Of a stretch of 64,000 nucleotides of DNA, positions 1 to 13,782 are shown piece by piece. The stretch comes from Chelydra serpentina (Eukaryota > Chordata > Testudines > Chelydridae). The notes beneath the pieces were generated by a model. It was not told where the DNA came from, did not search any database, and worked only from the letters and a program-made list of their open reading frames with translations. The translations under genes were made by a program, and so were the position numbers. The stretch is from NCBI GenBank assembly GCA_037349315.1, contig JBAIAC010000024.1:36257501-36321500 (forward strand), written 5' to 3'. Positions within the stretch are counted from its first letter, which is position 1; the number at the start of each line of letters is the position of its first letter.

Positions 1-694
1 TAGGGGAAGGTATATAAACCCTGCCCCTCCAGCTTGAGCCCACTCTCGTGCCTGATTAGCAGCTCCCAGCCCTTGGATTAGTGTAGGATTAAATTTTTTA
101 TGATCTACTGTGGGCATGGTGCTAGTTGCCTTATTTAGGACTGGGAAAGAATTCTTTCTCACTGCCACATTGGGCAGGACTGCATTGGGGTAGTTTTCTG
201 CCTTTCCCACAGCAGCTCAGAGACCTGGTAAACTAGGTCAAAGGAGAGATGTCACAATTTGGCAGGTATCCTGTGCTTATTCCATAGGGATCCAGTTCCC
301 TGAAAAACTGGATTTAGGAGTGGACTTAGGGGAAGGCATCCCTAAAGAAGCTGGGGAGCAGAATTGGGTCTCCTAATGTCTGGTACAGCGGAGAGGCATT
401 GTCCATTCCCTAGCCCCTTAACCCGCATATTTTGGACTTAGTGGTACAGTCCCAGAAATGGGATGGGAACAGCTGTGGAGAGTGGTGGGGGTCATTGCAA
501 CTCTCTACTAGGTTGAAACAATTAAGGAAGGAACAGTGACCCGCATGTACGAATTACTGTAGGTTAGTTCCGAGATTAATTAAATAATATAGTAGTGGCC
601 AAATTAAACCACATCCCTTGTATATTGTCTATCTTTCTGCATGTGTGTGACAATAAGAAAACACACCAGGAAGCTGACTTTCTGATAGACTCAC
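1..694 (-). other. COL11A1: COL11A1 intron 2, 5' part
   Basis: This is the beginning of the intron that follows exon 2 on the minus strand. The donor reads gtgagt directly after exon 2 (689-694), and the intron continues off the left edge. I see no exon, repeat family or conserved motif that I can name in it. Confidence 0.8.
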
Positions 695-862
695 CTGGGT
701 ACAGTTGCTTTGTTGGGGCACTGAGCTGTGCATGTTTTGAAACTCTGTAGGCAACATCTGATCCTTTTGAATCCCTTCTGTTTGTGCAAAATCCTGCTGT
801 TCTTGATATTCCTTCTGGTGACTTGTGAAATTCTAATGCTTTTAGCACATCAACTGGTTCAG
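695..862 (-). CDS. COL11A1: COL11A1 exon 2 (start of the N-propeptide)
   Basis: This 168-nt internal exon belongs to the fibrillar collagen alpha-1(XI) chain, a secreted extracellular-matrix protein that nucleates cartilage collagen fibrils with types II and IX. It is flanked by a pyrimidine-rich acceptor (ctactttttcag, ending at 863) and a donor (cag|gtgagt, at 694). It encodes 56 residues, including [19 protein letters not shown], then GFCTNRR, then [19 protein letters not shown]. These match the first part of the N-terminal laminin-G/TSPN (PARP) domain of COL11A1 as I know it from mammals, with the conserved Cys in GFCTNR. The exon enters in phase 1, completing an Ala codon with the last base of exon 1, and leaves in phase 1 (G|GT, Gly), as in the mammalian gene. 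Other fibrillar collagens such as COL5A1 have related sequence here, but the VLKAL and SAPTKQL stretches fit COL11A1 best. Identification is from memory of the family, not a search. Confidence 0.95.
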
Positions 863-1978
863 CTGAAAAAGTAGCAAAAACAACCAAAAGAATTATTCAT
901 ACTGCAACGTTTCAAAAAGGAAATGAATGTAATTGCTAAATGATATATCCAGGTGTCTAGTCATCAGAGTGGCTAAATCATATTTTGTTTTATTGCAGGC
1001 TACTCTTACAGCAGAATATTATTTTAACAGGGTCATTCTCTCATCAAATATCTAGGAGCCCTTCATATCCATGTAAATTAGTTAAAATCAGATTTTTTTA
1101 ACAGGTCACTTGCTAATTGAGATTTACTATTTCATAAATAATTTGGAGATTAGTGCTTACAACACAGATTCCTTCAACGCATGAATTCTGACAAGTGGAA
1201 ATGACTTAACAAGCATTTCATATATTGTACCAACACTTAGCTACCAAACATAATCTTCTTTGACCCCTAATACAAATATACATTCTGACCACTTGTGAGT
1301 GAGGGTACAGCACCTTCGCCAGAGGTTGGTAGGAAAGGGGCTAATTGTCTCCCCATCTAGCTAAAAGAAGCATCACAGGAATTTTACAGAGCTGGAGCAA
1401 CTGTGGGGGATTAATTAATTCACCCTACACCCTGCTGAACACACTAGAAGTGGGATGTGCTCTGGAGAGTTGGGGGTGCAGTCTGGCTGCAAGAGTCAAA
1501 GAGGAATGATTTCTAGAAAGAGGGCTGGGGGAAGTTAGCTGGTTGGGTCTCTCTTTTTTCTAGAATTAGACTGGACTGAACCACACTTCAGATCTTTATT
1601 TGGGATTTTCACTGTAGGGAGCCCTGTTGTAATGGTTTGGCTCTTAAAGGAGCAGGATTATGTTCACTATTGAGTCTTACGATAATGAGCACAACAAAGA
1701 TGTTTAATCCTCATACAGGCATGAAGAGTCATCTCTTGTTCTGAGCAGCTTGCCGTGCCACCTTGTATTCATTCTTATGAGATCAGTGCATTAATATATA
1801 GTAACTGTTGCTCAGGCACCAATGCTTAATTGATTTATGAATACATCCAGATTTTATTTTAGGCATAACAGGATGATGGTGTAAACAGCCATGATATTGT
1901 AAAATATGTGGAGGTCATACTGGGTAGCTCAGAAAAGGCGTAAATAGACAGAGCCTGTTGTTTCTAGGTCAATGGTTC

Positions 1979-2130
1979 ACATTATTATTTATTATTATTT
2001 ATATTGTGGTAATGCTTAGGAGCCCCAGTCATGAGCCAGGGCTCCATTATGCTAGGCACTGTACAAACACAGAAAAAAAGAGGATCCCAGGCCCTGGCCA
2101 AGAGATCTTGCCGTCTAAATAATCTAAAAC
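1979..2130 (-). repeat. L2-like LINE 3' end, copy 1
   Basis: An (ATT)n stretch is followed by the shared block 'taggagccccagtcatg', 'ctaggcactgtacaaacac' and a degenerate 'ttgccgtctaa'. The same block occurs at 24812, 29265, 33187 and 57545. The longest copy (57545-58175) reads on the minus strand as the C-terminus of an L2-clade reverse transcriptase ORF. This copy is therefore a strongly 5'-truncated 3' end of that family, with the trinucleotide tract as its tail. Confidence 0.7.
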
Positions 2131-3377
2131 AATCCAATCATATTGCTGGTGGCCTGTGGCTGCTGGCTGATGTGAAGTAATTTTAAATTCTCACTCCAGG
2201 TCCTGGTAAACAAGTGTCCACATAACAAAAACACTCACAATTTGCACTCCTTGGCATCCTTGGTTACTGTTGCAGGGATGCCAAGGATTGAATGGCATGG
2301 AGACAGAACTACTTTCCCCTCAAAAGAGGCCCCTACAGAACAAATGTGGGAGTTGGGTGAGGCAGCTTACATCCCATTGCCCATGCTGTACTGCTTCAGG
2401 GGAGAAATAGGGATGTCAAGCTGGCACTCTTCATTTTACATATAATATATAGAGAAAAATATAATTTTAACTGATTATTTTTCCTTTGGGCCCAATCCTG
2501 CAGTCCCTAAGCAGGCAAAATTCTAACCACTTTCTGTAAAGGCAAGCTTTAAAACTAAATTACTTCCACTGTTAAGGCTGAGCAAATTCTCAACACAAAT
2601 GTATTTGGTGAATGTATCCCTTCTTTCTCCTGTTCATGAAATGTGAACAGGCAGTAGTGATGCATGTTTTCTCTATTGACTATTCATTTCATGAGTCCAC
2701 AAATATCAAATGTGGGCCTGAAATTCAATGCTTGTGAATATTCATTTATTTGAATGAATGTTCACCAACAGCAAACAGAAAAGTTGAAAACACAGTAAAA
2801 CTGAAATTCTAGTTAGAATCACTGAAATGTTTGTGAATATTTTTCCTCACTGTTTGCTCATCCAGAGCCAGTATTGTCTTCAGTTCTGATTTTGCTTCAG
2901 CTCAGCATTTCATAAATCATTCTATCAGTAACACATGTGAGTGCATTTAAAACTAAAATAGTTCATTCTATTCAGCTCATTGCACTGCCAGCATGAAGAT
3001 AGATAATCAAAAGCAGTCAAGTGTGTGGTTAAATCTAACTCTGTAAACTCCAGCTCTGGACTTTCTAAAGTAAAAACGTTCCAAGGTTTCCATAATGAGA
3101 TGACAAAGTATATGGCTCCTTCCATCTGGTGATACATTTTCTGCTACACTTATTTTAAATAATTCAACCTCTGATATTTTCCTCCTCCACCAAGATTACA
3201 TTATTATCAAAAATAAACACAATACTGAATGTTTATCGCAAGTTAATATATCCTGAAAGAATCCCTAAATGTACACCTGCTACAAATAAAAGATATCTAT
3301 TCTACATTTTCCTAAAACTAAATTTAAACATTCTGGAAAAGCTAAGTTTCAACATTAAATAATCAAAATCATTGCAT

Positions 3378-3678
3378 AAAATCTAAAAATACCAGCATTA
3401 CTGTGGTGTTTAGATGTTGCTTATAATTATTAGAACTGGGAGCACTGGCTGCTGGGAGTCTGTAAGGACAGGAAACAGGAAGGAGGGAGGAGGGAGTTGA
3501 GAGTCTGGGAGAGCTACAGAGGGTGCAGCAGCAGCTTGGTGAAGAGGTTTCCACTTTAAAAATAAAGACCTGTTGAAGTTGTTAGTACCTTGCTTGACTG
3601 ATACAACATTTTGGCAACGAGGATGGATCTGCTGCCTCTGAACCCACCTGCACCCCCACAAAATCTAAAAATACCAGC
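3378..3678 (+). mobile_element. Retroelement leader (R-U5-PBS-gag start?) flanked by 19-bp direct repeats
   Basis: Identical 19-bp direct repeats (aaaatctaaaaataccagc) lie at 3378-3396 and 3660-3678 and bracket a 263-bp insert. The insert holds a polyadenylation signal AATAAA at 3561-3566. About 45 bases later comes 'ttttggcaacgaggatgg', which resembles the primer-binding-site region of Ty3/gypsy-type retrotransposons. An ATG follows at 3623 with a proline-rich frame (MDLLPLNPPAPP), reminiscent of a gag N-terminus. I interpret this as the R-U5-PBS-gag leader of an LTR retrotransposon RNA, inserted with a long target-site duplication. No second LTR or pol is present. The family assignment is tentative; the direct repeats are certain. 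Confidence 0.5.
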
Positions 3679-4867
3679 TTTACCTTTGTAAACCTTGGTG
3701 TATGCCTTATAAAAGCATTCCTATTCATTTAAATGAATATGATCTATGTTCACTGAACTGTCTCATTACTCATGTGAGAAACATGCCAATGCACTTCTAC
3801 GACTGTAAAAGGGTTGGCCAAACTGTTTCTCCAATAACTGATTGGTGTTTTTCCAATGTACATAATGATTAGAGCTGGTAAAAATACTGCAGAATCAGTA
3901 AATATGAATATTCATTCAAATTCCAAATGGCTGCTTAGTTCAACTAGTTTTGTGCCCCTTTTGCTGTTTGCAGACATTTCTACAGACTTTTTCCTCATCA
4001 CTGTTTGGGTAATGGCTATTTATTGAATATCTGAATTGGAATGTCAGCAAGACAAAAAAAAGAGCATTCATCGTTTGTTGTTCTGCTGCTTAAAAATTGT
4101 CAGTCAGGGACCAGAGCGATATCAGGTGATATAGGTGATCGCTCACACACCACAAACAGCAGATAGTCAAAACTGAATACTTTCCAAACAGCCCAGAAGA
4201 TGAAGTTTATTTCCACAAACTGTTAGTCAAATAATTTGGAAAGCAAACAAGGCAAGCTTGCTCACAACAATTTGCAAATAGGGAAACCTACTCAAAACAA
4301 ATAATTTGGCTATCTCCAATAAGAATATAGCTGTTTTGCTAAACAACAGTAGACCATGAGTAACAAATTAACCTTATCTGTTTTATGACATATTTTGGGA
4401 TGACCACCACTTTGCCTGGCATAACAGAAAATACAAAAGCGCCTGATTATTAAACTTTAAAAGAAATGGTGATCCAAAATGAGAAAAGGAAGTTCCCTGG
4501 TAAACCTACAAAGAAATGTATAAAATGTAGTGCCTTGTTCATCTGGGCCTACGTATCTGCAAGAGGAAATCTCTTTATAAATAATTTTGTGACCCTGTGC
4601 ACTATGGAAATTGCTGAGGGGTGTAGGGGTACCTTCCTTAATCTAGTCAGTTTGTGATGTACAAGACAATTGCCGCCCTAGACAAAACTTCAATGTACTG
4701 TCCCCCTTCTCAATCTCTAGAACAGAGGTATTCAACCTGCAGGGAAATATCCTTTTCTCGGGGGCGAGGAGGAGTGTGGCAGGAATGGACATCAGATTTT
4801 CTGGGTGGGGGAGAGGGTGGTATGGCAAGTCTTCTGATAGTTCAGAGGTTATGGTAAACATGTGTGG

Positions 4868-5200
4868 GCCCAGAGCCACACTGCAGCACCACTCACTCAG
4901 GTTTGGCTCTGACACTTCTGTAATGATGGAAGAGCGGCCTGGCCAAATTTGAATGAATGAAGTTTTAACCTAGCACATAGGGTCACAGTGCCACAGTCCT
5001 GCTCAGGTTTGGCCTGGCCACCCCTCCATCATGATAGAGGGATGGCAGGACCAAATCTGAGTGAGTAGCATTACTACCTGGCTCACAGGGGCGCAGTTTA
5101 TTAATTTGGGTTTTTCCCCAGTGGTTGGGAGCCACCCTGAGGTGGGACCCTATGCAAGTGCCCCAAGTGCGCATTGGCTAATCTGGACCTGGCTGATATC
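4868..5200 (+). repeat. Imperfect tandem repeat, unit about 112 bp
   Basis: Two diverged units lie side by side. Unit 1 (about 4868-4979) contains 'ctcaggtttggctctg', then 'cctggccaaatttgaatga', then 'acctagcaca'. Unit 2 (about 4980-5091) contains 'gctcaggtttggcctgg', then 'aggaccaaatctgagtga', then 'acctggctcaca'. A non-repeated tail with 'gaccctatgcaagtgcccc' follows. The arrangement resembles an interspersed repeat with internal duplication rather than a satellite array. I do not recognise a named family with certainty. Confidence 0.5.
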
Positions 5201-6444
5201 ATTCAACACTTGCCCATATGAAGAAGCCTGAGATACTAAGGACCCTCCAAGTTTGTACGTTGTTCAGTTTTGGCTGATCTTAATTTTGCAGGACATTCTA
5301 TTACATCGGTAGATATCAGTCTGTGATATCAGCCTCTCACAAAAGCTTCCTTAAAGGGACTCTTACTCAGTCTGACTCTGGGTGGTACTCTTCTGGTATA
5401 ATTTCTCCAGTTGGCATTGAAATGAGACAAGGTTTTCACTAGGCAATTGAGTGTATTTGAAATTCATCCCTGTCTCTTTACTTCTCCTAGGAGAAAAAAG
5501 CTAAAGAAAAATGCAAAGAAATATTATGTCATATCACACTATTGCACCCAGATAGTACATGGCTTCTGATTTGGTGTCTGGGGATGGGAATGCAAGGAAA
5601 TACCAAACTATTAAAATTGCATGCACAAATCACTGTTCAGATGCACAAAATGGGTGCATGACCCTCTTTGCAAAAACTATAATTGAGCAGGCAAAATTCA
5701 AATACCACATCTGAAAATTTGGTTCTGTGGTTGCTGTGGTAAACTGGCAAAATAAGTACAAATCTGTACAAGTCCCTGATCCTGCAAATGGATCTGCTCA
5801 CACAATGCCTTACAGCCACAAGGAGTCTCAATGGCTTCAATTGGACCCTACATGGACTAAACAATCACATCCGAATCCAAGGATGTCCTATTAGAACAGA
5901 GCGTTGGATCCTAAGAGGCAAATCCAGGCCCCCTGAGGCCCAGATCACAATGGAAAAACAAGTTTCCATTGTGCTGGTTACCAGACAATGGAGAACCTAG
6001 CCAAAGAGATTCTGCTTCCCACTAAATATCACAGTGCAGAGTTCTGCAGCACCTCTGAACCATTCACGGGGGTAGGATTTGGCTCAAAGGGACTTGTTCT
6101 CTCCAAATGTGTAACTTCCATGGATGTTATGCAGGAATAGAAGAGTTTCATATTGTTGGATTTGCTGAGAGGACTGTATTGTTTAAATTCCTTATAAGTG
6201 TATTGATTGTTAAAAACAATCATTTTACTGTTTCCTTAAAAACAATCTCAATGTGTGAGCGAGGTTGATGTGTTTCCATCTACCTTCCATCCACCAGCTT
6301 TTTTCAGTTTGCTTTGAAGTGTTGACTAGTTAGCTGGAGACTGGTGCCCAATATCCTAATACAGAGAGGCCGAAGCACAAGATAACCTTAATGACATAGC
6401 GTCTTTAGAGCAAAAAACACCTCTGTGAGACATTTAAATTTACA

Positions 6445-6550
6445 GGGGCAAATTCTGCTCTTAGTTACCAGAGTAAGTCTGAAGTAACTCCATTCATTTA
6501 GTGAAGGTATTTAGATTTACAGTGGTGTAACTGAGAGCAGAATTTGGTCC
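6445..6550. mobile_element. Small palindromic element (MITE-like), 106 bp
   Basis: The terminal inverted repeats are about 24 bp. The left arm at 6445-6468 contains 'aaattctgctcttagttac' and the right arm at 6527-6550 contains 'gtaactgagagcagaattt'. The arms match at nearly every position. The interior contains the 'gaagtaactccattcattt' motif shared with other small palindromes in the window. It has no coding capacity, so it is best described as a non-autonomous DNA-transposon remnant. Confidence 0.5.
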
Positions 6551-9500
6551 ACAGTATTCCATAGTGAATGTAGCATTTAAGGCACACTTTGTAATCTTCC
6601 CCTGCTTTTTAGCTTTTTAGGCTTGTTGCACACTGGACTAAACAAAAAACATGGAGTAAAATGAACCAGAATGGTACAAATATAAAAATATTCTTAACAG
6701 CTTTGAGGAGCAACTGAATGTGCAGAACTGTGCTCTGAGTAGGAATAAAAGATCAACTTCTCTGTTGTCATAACTCCATTGGAGATTTCTGGGGAGAGGT
6801 TACACAAATGTAAACCAATAACAACTAGAAGTCAGTGAAGTTACACCAGCGTAAAACTGGTGTGAGATCAGAATCAGGCCCAGATACTTTAAATATTGAG
6901 GAAGATTTTACCATTTGTATTCAACATGGCTGCTGAACTGGCATCTGGATTACTGCTAGAGATCCTCTTGATTAAGAATGACCGCCCTGCACCTTTAAGC
7001 AGAGGGATGTTTGACTGGATGACGGAAAGAAGGGAACAGTTCTTTATGGCTTGGGGGAGGGGAGGGAGAGAGAGAGATAAAAACGACTGCAAAAGGGTCA
7101 GCGTGGTCGCTGACTCATCCCCTAGGAATGCAGGGATTTAAAAGGTGCAACCCTTTTACATGGAGCAACGTCAGATGGTCAGTCACCATTAATGTGTTGT
7201 CATTGTATTCCAGATGTGGGCAGATAGATTTTCAATTCCTGGAAAAATTACATTTATATTTTGGGTCAGGGTCGCCAGTACCGCTGACTTTTCTGCACCA
7301 CTCTGGTGAGACAACTAAGACATAAATTCAAATGAACCGGCCACTTAAACTTGGTTTCCAGCAATTTTACATTGCCAGAGCACCACAAAGTACCTGGAGT
7401 GTACAAGTGAATCTAGCCCTTTTGTGGGGAAAGAGATAGGAAGGGGTAATTCCATTTTTTGGTCACCACTTCCAGCACTAGATTTCCCACAGATACAATG
7501 ATTTTTTTTTAAAGCACAGTTCCCTACTACTTCTTATGGATTAATAACCAGTGTAATTTCATTTAAAAAATAAAGGGCATTTATACTTTGTAAAAATGAC
7601 AATACAATTCCATCTTTAGAGCAGACTCTGATCCCCTTGATCACAGTAAACAATATCTTGCCCTCCATTGACTTCTACAAAACATGTGTATGGGGTTAAG
7701 AATCTGGCCTGTATTATTATAATTACTCCTTTGGAGTCAGATTCTTATACCTCTACTCATGTTGCATAGGACCTTACTCTGCAAGCAGTACCATTGATTT
7801 CAGTGGGACTGTTCCCGGAGTTATGTTGGTTACTCATTGTTGGTAATGGCAGCAGACCATGGGTCTTCATATTTAGTATTTTATAGTGCCATAAATATAC
7901 ACAGCACTTTACACAGAAATATAAGAGAAACCTATTTTCCCCTACCTCTTTCTGCCCCAATATGTGGCCTACAGTCTGTATTAACTTGTGTGGCTTTCCC
8001 CTCCTCATTGAGGAAACTCCATGTGTAGGAGGTTCCAGGGCTGGGGCAGTACAGGAATCATGCTGTTAAAGGAGTGTCAGAGTGCTGGGGGAGACGTGCA
8101 GCAATACAGAAGCTCAGTTTCTCCACCCAGATGGCCTGTGCCTCTAGCTGATCCTCCAAGGGATCTGGAGCTTCTCATTCATAGATTGGAAAGGGAGGAG
8201 GAAATCCCCACACCCACACCCTGTCTGACTGGAGAATCGGAGGCATACTCGGTTAGTTTAAACTAATGGAACTCCATGCCCTTTGTGGGAATGCTCCCTG
8301 TAGGTGAACATAGAGCAATAAGTTAGACAAAAAACAACCAAAAAGGGGAGTGGTTGTAACAAAGTCATGAGAATTTACATTGTTGATGTTTGGTGTGCTT
8401 TATGGAATTTCTGGATTTTTTTCAAGTTAAAGGCAAGAGGAGATGGCTATTACCTTTGAGTGGTGCTATATTAAACCTTCTCAGTTTAAAAGAACGTTAT
8501 CTCTTTGATTTCTGCAAACTCAATCTGGGATCAGAAAGTCGGACTGTCTAGTTCATGCATCAGCAGCCACCATTAAGATTCTAAAATTATAGGAAAACCT
8601 AATTAACCCTCCCATGGCTGTGTCTTTTCTGAAGGAGTAAAGAGTAGAACAAATGTATTTTATTCTCGAACATATGCAGATATTACTTTGGATTTACAAA
8701 GGGAGCAGATATTTTGAGTTAAGAAAGTGATAGTATCTGACTCTAACCGTGCTTTAAGGCTAATTTTATTTTAGTAACTTAGCAGTCAAAAAAGTCTCCG
8801 GATTTACAACGGTGGAGACTGGAATCTTCTTTCTAGTCACTGAACAACTATAGCACAGGCAATAGCAATGCAAGTTTCCAGGGATGAAAGAGGTTTTTGG
8901 TCTTTATGCCTATTCAGTATTTTGTCCCTCTGCTGCGGTGGCAAAAATGGTACAACTTGTGCTAGTTGTGGTGGTTTTGTGATATGAGACTTCCAAAAGT
9001 TTCACAGAACCTATCAAATATATTCCATCCATCCATCCTTTCCTACCAACCTGGGCTGTATTCAAAGTGGTAAGCTAGAGATAAAAAGCTCCATGTCCAA
9101 TGATCAGTAGTTTTTCCCATTAAGCAATTACACATTTTTTAATAATAGCTTCTGTGCCGTACATGAACATTGGAAAACTGTTTTAATAAGTTTAAAACAG
9201 TAATATTTGGGCCAAGGATCTGTTGACTTTAAACCTAAAATGTATTTTTACTACAAAACATAAGAAAAACCCTGACAGAATCACATTCTTGGGTTCCACT
9301 ATAATACTGAGAGATAAAATCATGTCAAAATAGCAACTGAATAAGATTTGCTTGACTCAAGCTATCAGTAATAACTAAAGTAAGTGTAATATGTCATACT
9401 TAGTGGACCAAGTACATATACATACCAATGGGATTGATCCTCAGTGGGCTAATGGAGCTGCACTGTTTTATACCAGCTGACGTTCTGGCCCAATCATTCT

Positions 9501-12364
9501 GAGCAGTTAATGTGAGTGTATCACATCCTTTATACCTAGGTAAATAAACCACTTATCATCTCAATCCCTGTTTTTTAATGTTCACATCAACTACCTACAC
9601 AATATCTTTGATGGTAATTTTGTCTGCTTTTGCTGCAAGATCAGAGCCTTGCTACTCCTGTCTAGAGAAAGACAATATAGAATACTTGGGCACTTCACTG
9701 TTGAATTATTATATGAGGGACAGTAAATCTTCAATGTGCTGTGTTTTGATCCCCGCTCAAAAACACCTTTCTTGACTTTAACAGGCTTGTCAGTTGCCAA
9801 CCAGTACCTAACCCCACCCCACCTTCCTGGGGATGGTAATTGAGAAACTGGTTATAAACCAACTCCATCATCAATAGATATCCTCCAATCATCTGGATTT
9901 TAGTCAATTGTGTTTCAGACCTGGATTTGGACAGATAGTCTTCATGGTCAACAATGATCTCAAGGCAATGGACTGAGGTCAAATATCCACACTAATCCTA
10001 TTACATCCATCAGTAGCCCTCAATGCACTTGATTGAGAAAGTGTTGCTCTCTTGACTGAAGATCCTATGGTGGGGACAAACGTGGCTTTGATCATTCCTT
10101 CAAGAGAAATCCCAGAAGCCTGTGATGGGCAATTGTTCTTCTCACTTGCGAAGTCCCACAATGTCTATTTTTTTTCCCTCACACGTGGATCTTGCCACAA
10201 CCAAAGACCACTTAAAAGCTTCAGGTTGTGCAGAATTTGGTTATCCACCTTTTAGGTAGGGCAAACCAATTTCAGCACATTGTGATCTATCCCTTCGCTG
10301 CATTTTCAGATTCAATTAAAGGTGCTAGTGACTGAGCACTATAATGCTCTAGGATAGAGTTATGTTGAAGATTACCTCTTTCCTTATGCCATATCACCTG
10401 CATATATAAGGAAGGCATGCCTGACAATAAGATGATTTTAGTGGTAGGCCTCTGGATCCGGAATTCATTCTCATCAGAAATCTCACAGAGCCTGAACCTG
10501 ACAATACTTAGATTAAAAATGTATCTCTTTGCTCAAGTGCCTAATAAAATATAGGTGTTGAAATCCTCTTAGCAATTAGTTTTTGGGCTGGTAAATCCTT
10601 AGCTCTGTTCTGTTCAGTTATGTGAGAGAATTCAGACAATATATTCCCAATTTGGGGAAAAATGATAGATCCTCATCACCTAAATTATGTATAAGGCTTC
10701 CACCTTTTAAATGGATGTAGTAATAAATGACAATAAACAATTTTACCAGGATTCAATTACTTTACATAGATACAAAAAAAAAAGGAGAGAGAGGAAGCTG
10801 TACACTGAGTTGTCCAATGTATTTTGAACTATATTGGACAGATAATGATTTTCCTCCTGATTTGTGCAGTTTTTCATCAGTAATATCCTCACAATCAATG
10901 TTTAAGTACCAATTCAATAGAAATGCCCCATCCTAAATAGAGCACAAGACTTGGAGCCACCAAACACAGCAGGCCAGATTCATCCCTGGAGTACACAAGA
11001 GATTAATTTGGCCCAATAATATTAGCTTCTGAAATGTTTTTTTTTTTTACTTTGTATTGTTCCTTAGTAAATGTGATACATTATGTCGGCAAGCCATTCT
11101 GTTGGAATTATCTCAAAACTTCATTACAAACTGGAACTCAGAGTGTGGACTTACTAATCTTTCTTCATTCCTAAATTTAGTTTTTTAAAAGTTTACTCTT
11201 GTTTTATTGATTATGTCAACTATTAAAAGGCTAGCTACCATTCAGCCGTGAGATTCTAACAGTCTAAAAACATCCCCATCCGGTGAGTGCTGATGAAAAG
11301 TCTTCAAGTATTTCTTATTTATGGCCAACACTTTCAGAAATGGGTGCCTAAAGTTAGACACTTAGGTACATACTTAGGTTTCTAAATGGGTGCTGAGTGC
11401 TCAGTACTTTTGAAAATCACACTATTACTTCAAGACTTGGAGCCTAAATTTAGGGTCCTAGTTTTCTATGTCCTATTAGTGTCCTATTATCTATGAAGTG
11501 AGTTAATGGCTCTAGGCCAGCTCCTTCTGGGCAGATATCCACATAATAAAAACTACTATTACAGCAGGTTCTATCTGGCACCAGTTTTGATCATCACCTC
11601 AGAAAGGCCAATGATTGAATGGGCCTGGAGTCTAAACTATCCTTGCTCCCATTGTGATTAATAAAACATATTGGTGGGGGAGAACAGGGTAACTGGAACT
11701 GTCGCTGTCCATGATCTATGTCTGTACAGTGCAGTGATACCAGAATAAGACAGAAATGTGGGGGGCAGGGGAAAACTTAAATACCGATTGTGTGAAAGCT
11801 TTAATACAAGTTTATTTTAGCTACCATTTTTTGAGCTCTGTTTTAAGCAGTTCTCTTACTGTGAAACCCGATAACTATTCCTTTTGGGGGTGGGGGGGGG
11901 TGGGGGGACGACATTACTTCTCACAGATTATCAGCCTGTTCTCTAATTCTGTAAACATTTAGCAAACAGTTTAGTTTAATAGCTAAAACTGAACCTGCAA
12001 TAACAGGACAGACCCTAAGTAGCCAATAACTAGTTAATCAATGGGAGGGCATTTACTAACAGCTCTTGATTTTGATATGGTTAGGTAAAGGTATAGCATT
12101 TTCAATGGAAAGTCCTTGACTTTTGGATTCACGTCCCTCTCTGATTGAACAACTCTGAGACTGTTGGCATTTAGGGTACATTCAAAATGCATGTACTATT
12201 ATAGGCATTTGCCATATGGGGGTGGTTGCTGGCTTTGTAATGCAGTGATCCTATATATCTTTATTTATGTTTGTATCGGAGTAGTTTTTTAATGTTGTAC
12301 ATGCACCCAAGGACAACTGTGATGGGCACATTTCAGAAGTTGAAAACCAAACATAAATAGTAAT

Positions 12365-12480
12365 TATTATTAATTCTTCGTATGTTTCATCTGCCCATCC
12401 CAAGGTGCTTTACTAAAGTGAATATTTATGATTTGCCCTGTTTCACAGACGGGGAAAATAAGACACAGAGAGGTTAATTT
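12365..12480 (-). repeat. MIR-like SINE fragment
   Basis: The plus strand reads 'ccaaggtgctttactaaag', then 'ttcacagacggggaaaata', then 'agacacagagaggttaa'. This corresponds to the reverse complement of the MIR/CORE-SINE central region ('aacctctctgtgcctcag...tttcc'). The fragment is diverged and truncated on both sides. Confidence 0.5.
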
Positions 12481-13782
12481 TCAAGATTTAGAAATGAAGT
12501 CTAAACTATCTAGCTGGAGTGGGTGTGCAACAACACTGAAAATCAGTTTATCCTTATCTAGATGCCTAAATATGAATTTAAGAGATTAACTTTAGGCACC
12601 CAGGTTTGAGATTTTGACCAATGACTGCTACTTATAGGTGAGAAATGTGGTTCTTTTAATCACTACAGTTTTATTGCACTTTACCTTAGAGAGCAGTCAG
12701 ATAAAAATGCCAAAGGCTGATGGCATTTCCAGAAGGGCTAGGACATTGTTGTAGATCACTTCAATATTTGGTTGTATAAAAAGTACAGATTATCCAGATA
12801 CGTACAGGAATGCTTTAAATAATTACTTCATTAACAGGTGGGCTCTTTCAAAAGCTCTCAGAACTGTCCTAACTCTGTTTCACAGAAGTCGGACTCTGAG
12901 AATTCTACCACTGACTTTGTCAGGAGCAGGTAGGCCAATGCAGAGCTCGCTTAATTCACTCAACATTCTGAAATTATAATTAAAAGAAAATGAAAGCACA
13001 ATGTGAAGCTATTTGATGTATTTTGGATGACAATCAACAAGTAATTGTGTCTCTTCTCAGAGCCCAAAACTGTAAAACACATGTAGTAAAAATCCTACTC
13101 AAGTCTCACATTGAGGGTCAATGTAAGAATTGCCTGTGTATAAACTGCAGGCTCAGACCTTTAATGATGTTAGCTTGAAGGTATCAGTCATTTAGCTGAA
13201 ATATTTCTGCAGGAATTAAGGAGTACCCTTTTAGGTTTTCATTACTGACCAAAAACAGTCTAGACATGGAGTGTAACCTAAATTTTTGAGGTTGAGGTTT
13301 CATTAATACTTCACATATTTTGCCTAAACAGTGGCTTCTTCATTATTTACAGTAAGACCTTCTTTTAGACTAAGTATATTAGTTATTTCATATGATAAGC
13401 AGCATTCATTAAAACAGAGCATGATTCTGAGATTGCTTACACTATATTTATACCAGTGCAATACTGGGTCAGATGTTCAGCTGGTATAAATCTTTTTAAC
13501 TCCACTGAAGTCTTATGCCAATTTGCAGTAATGAAGATCCGGCTCAATATTAATTCCACTGGAGCTACCCCTGGTTTACATCAGAGTATTGGTTGATGAA
13601 ATCAGAATTTATTATCAGTGTCTAAGCATCATGAGGCCTCTTTTACTTGCTGAGCTAAGAAGTTTTTTAGTAGAACTACTAGCTCATGGAGACAGTACCT
13701 TCAGATGTGACATTCTGAGACCATCAAAACACAAATTAAATTCCTGGAATATCATTTCTCCATTACCACAATCTCATTACCA

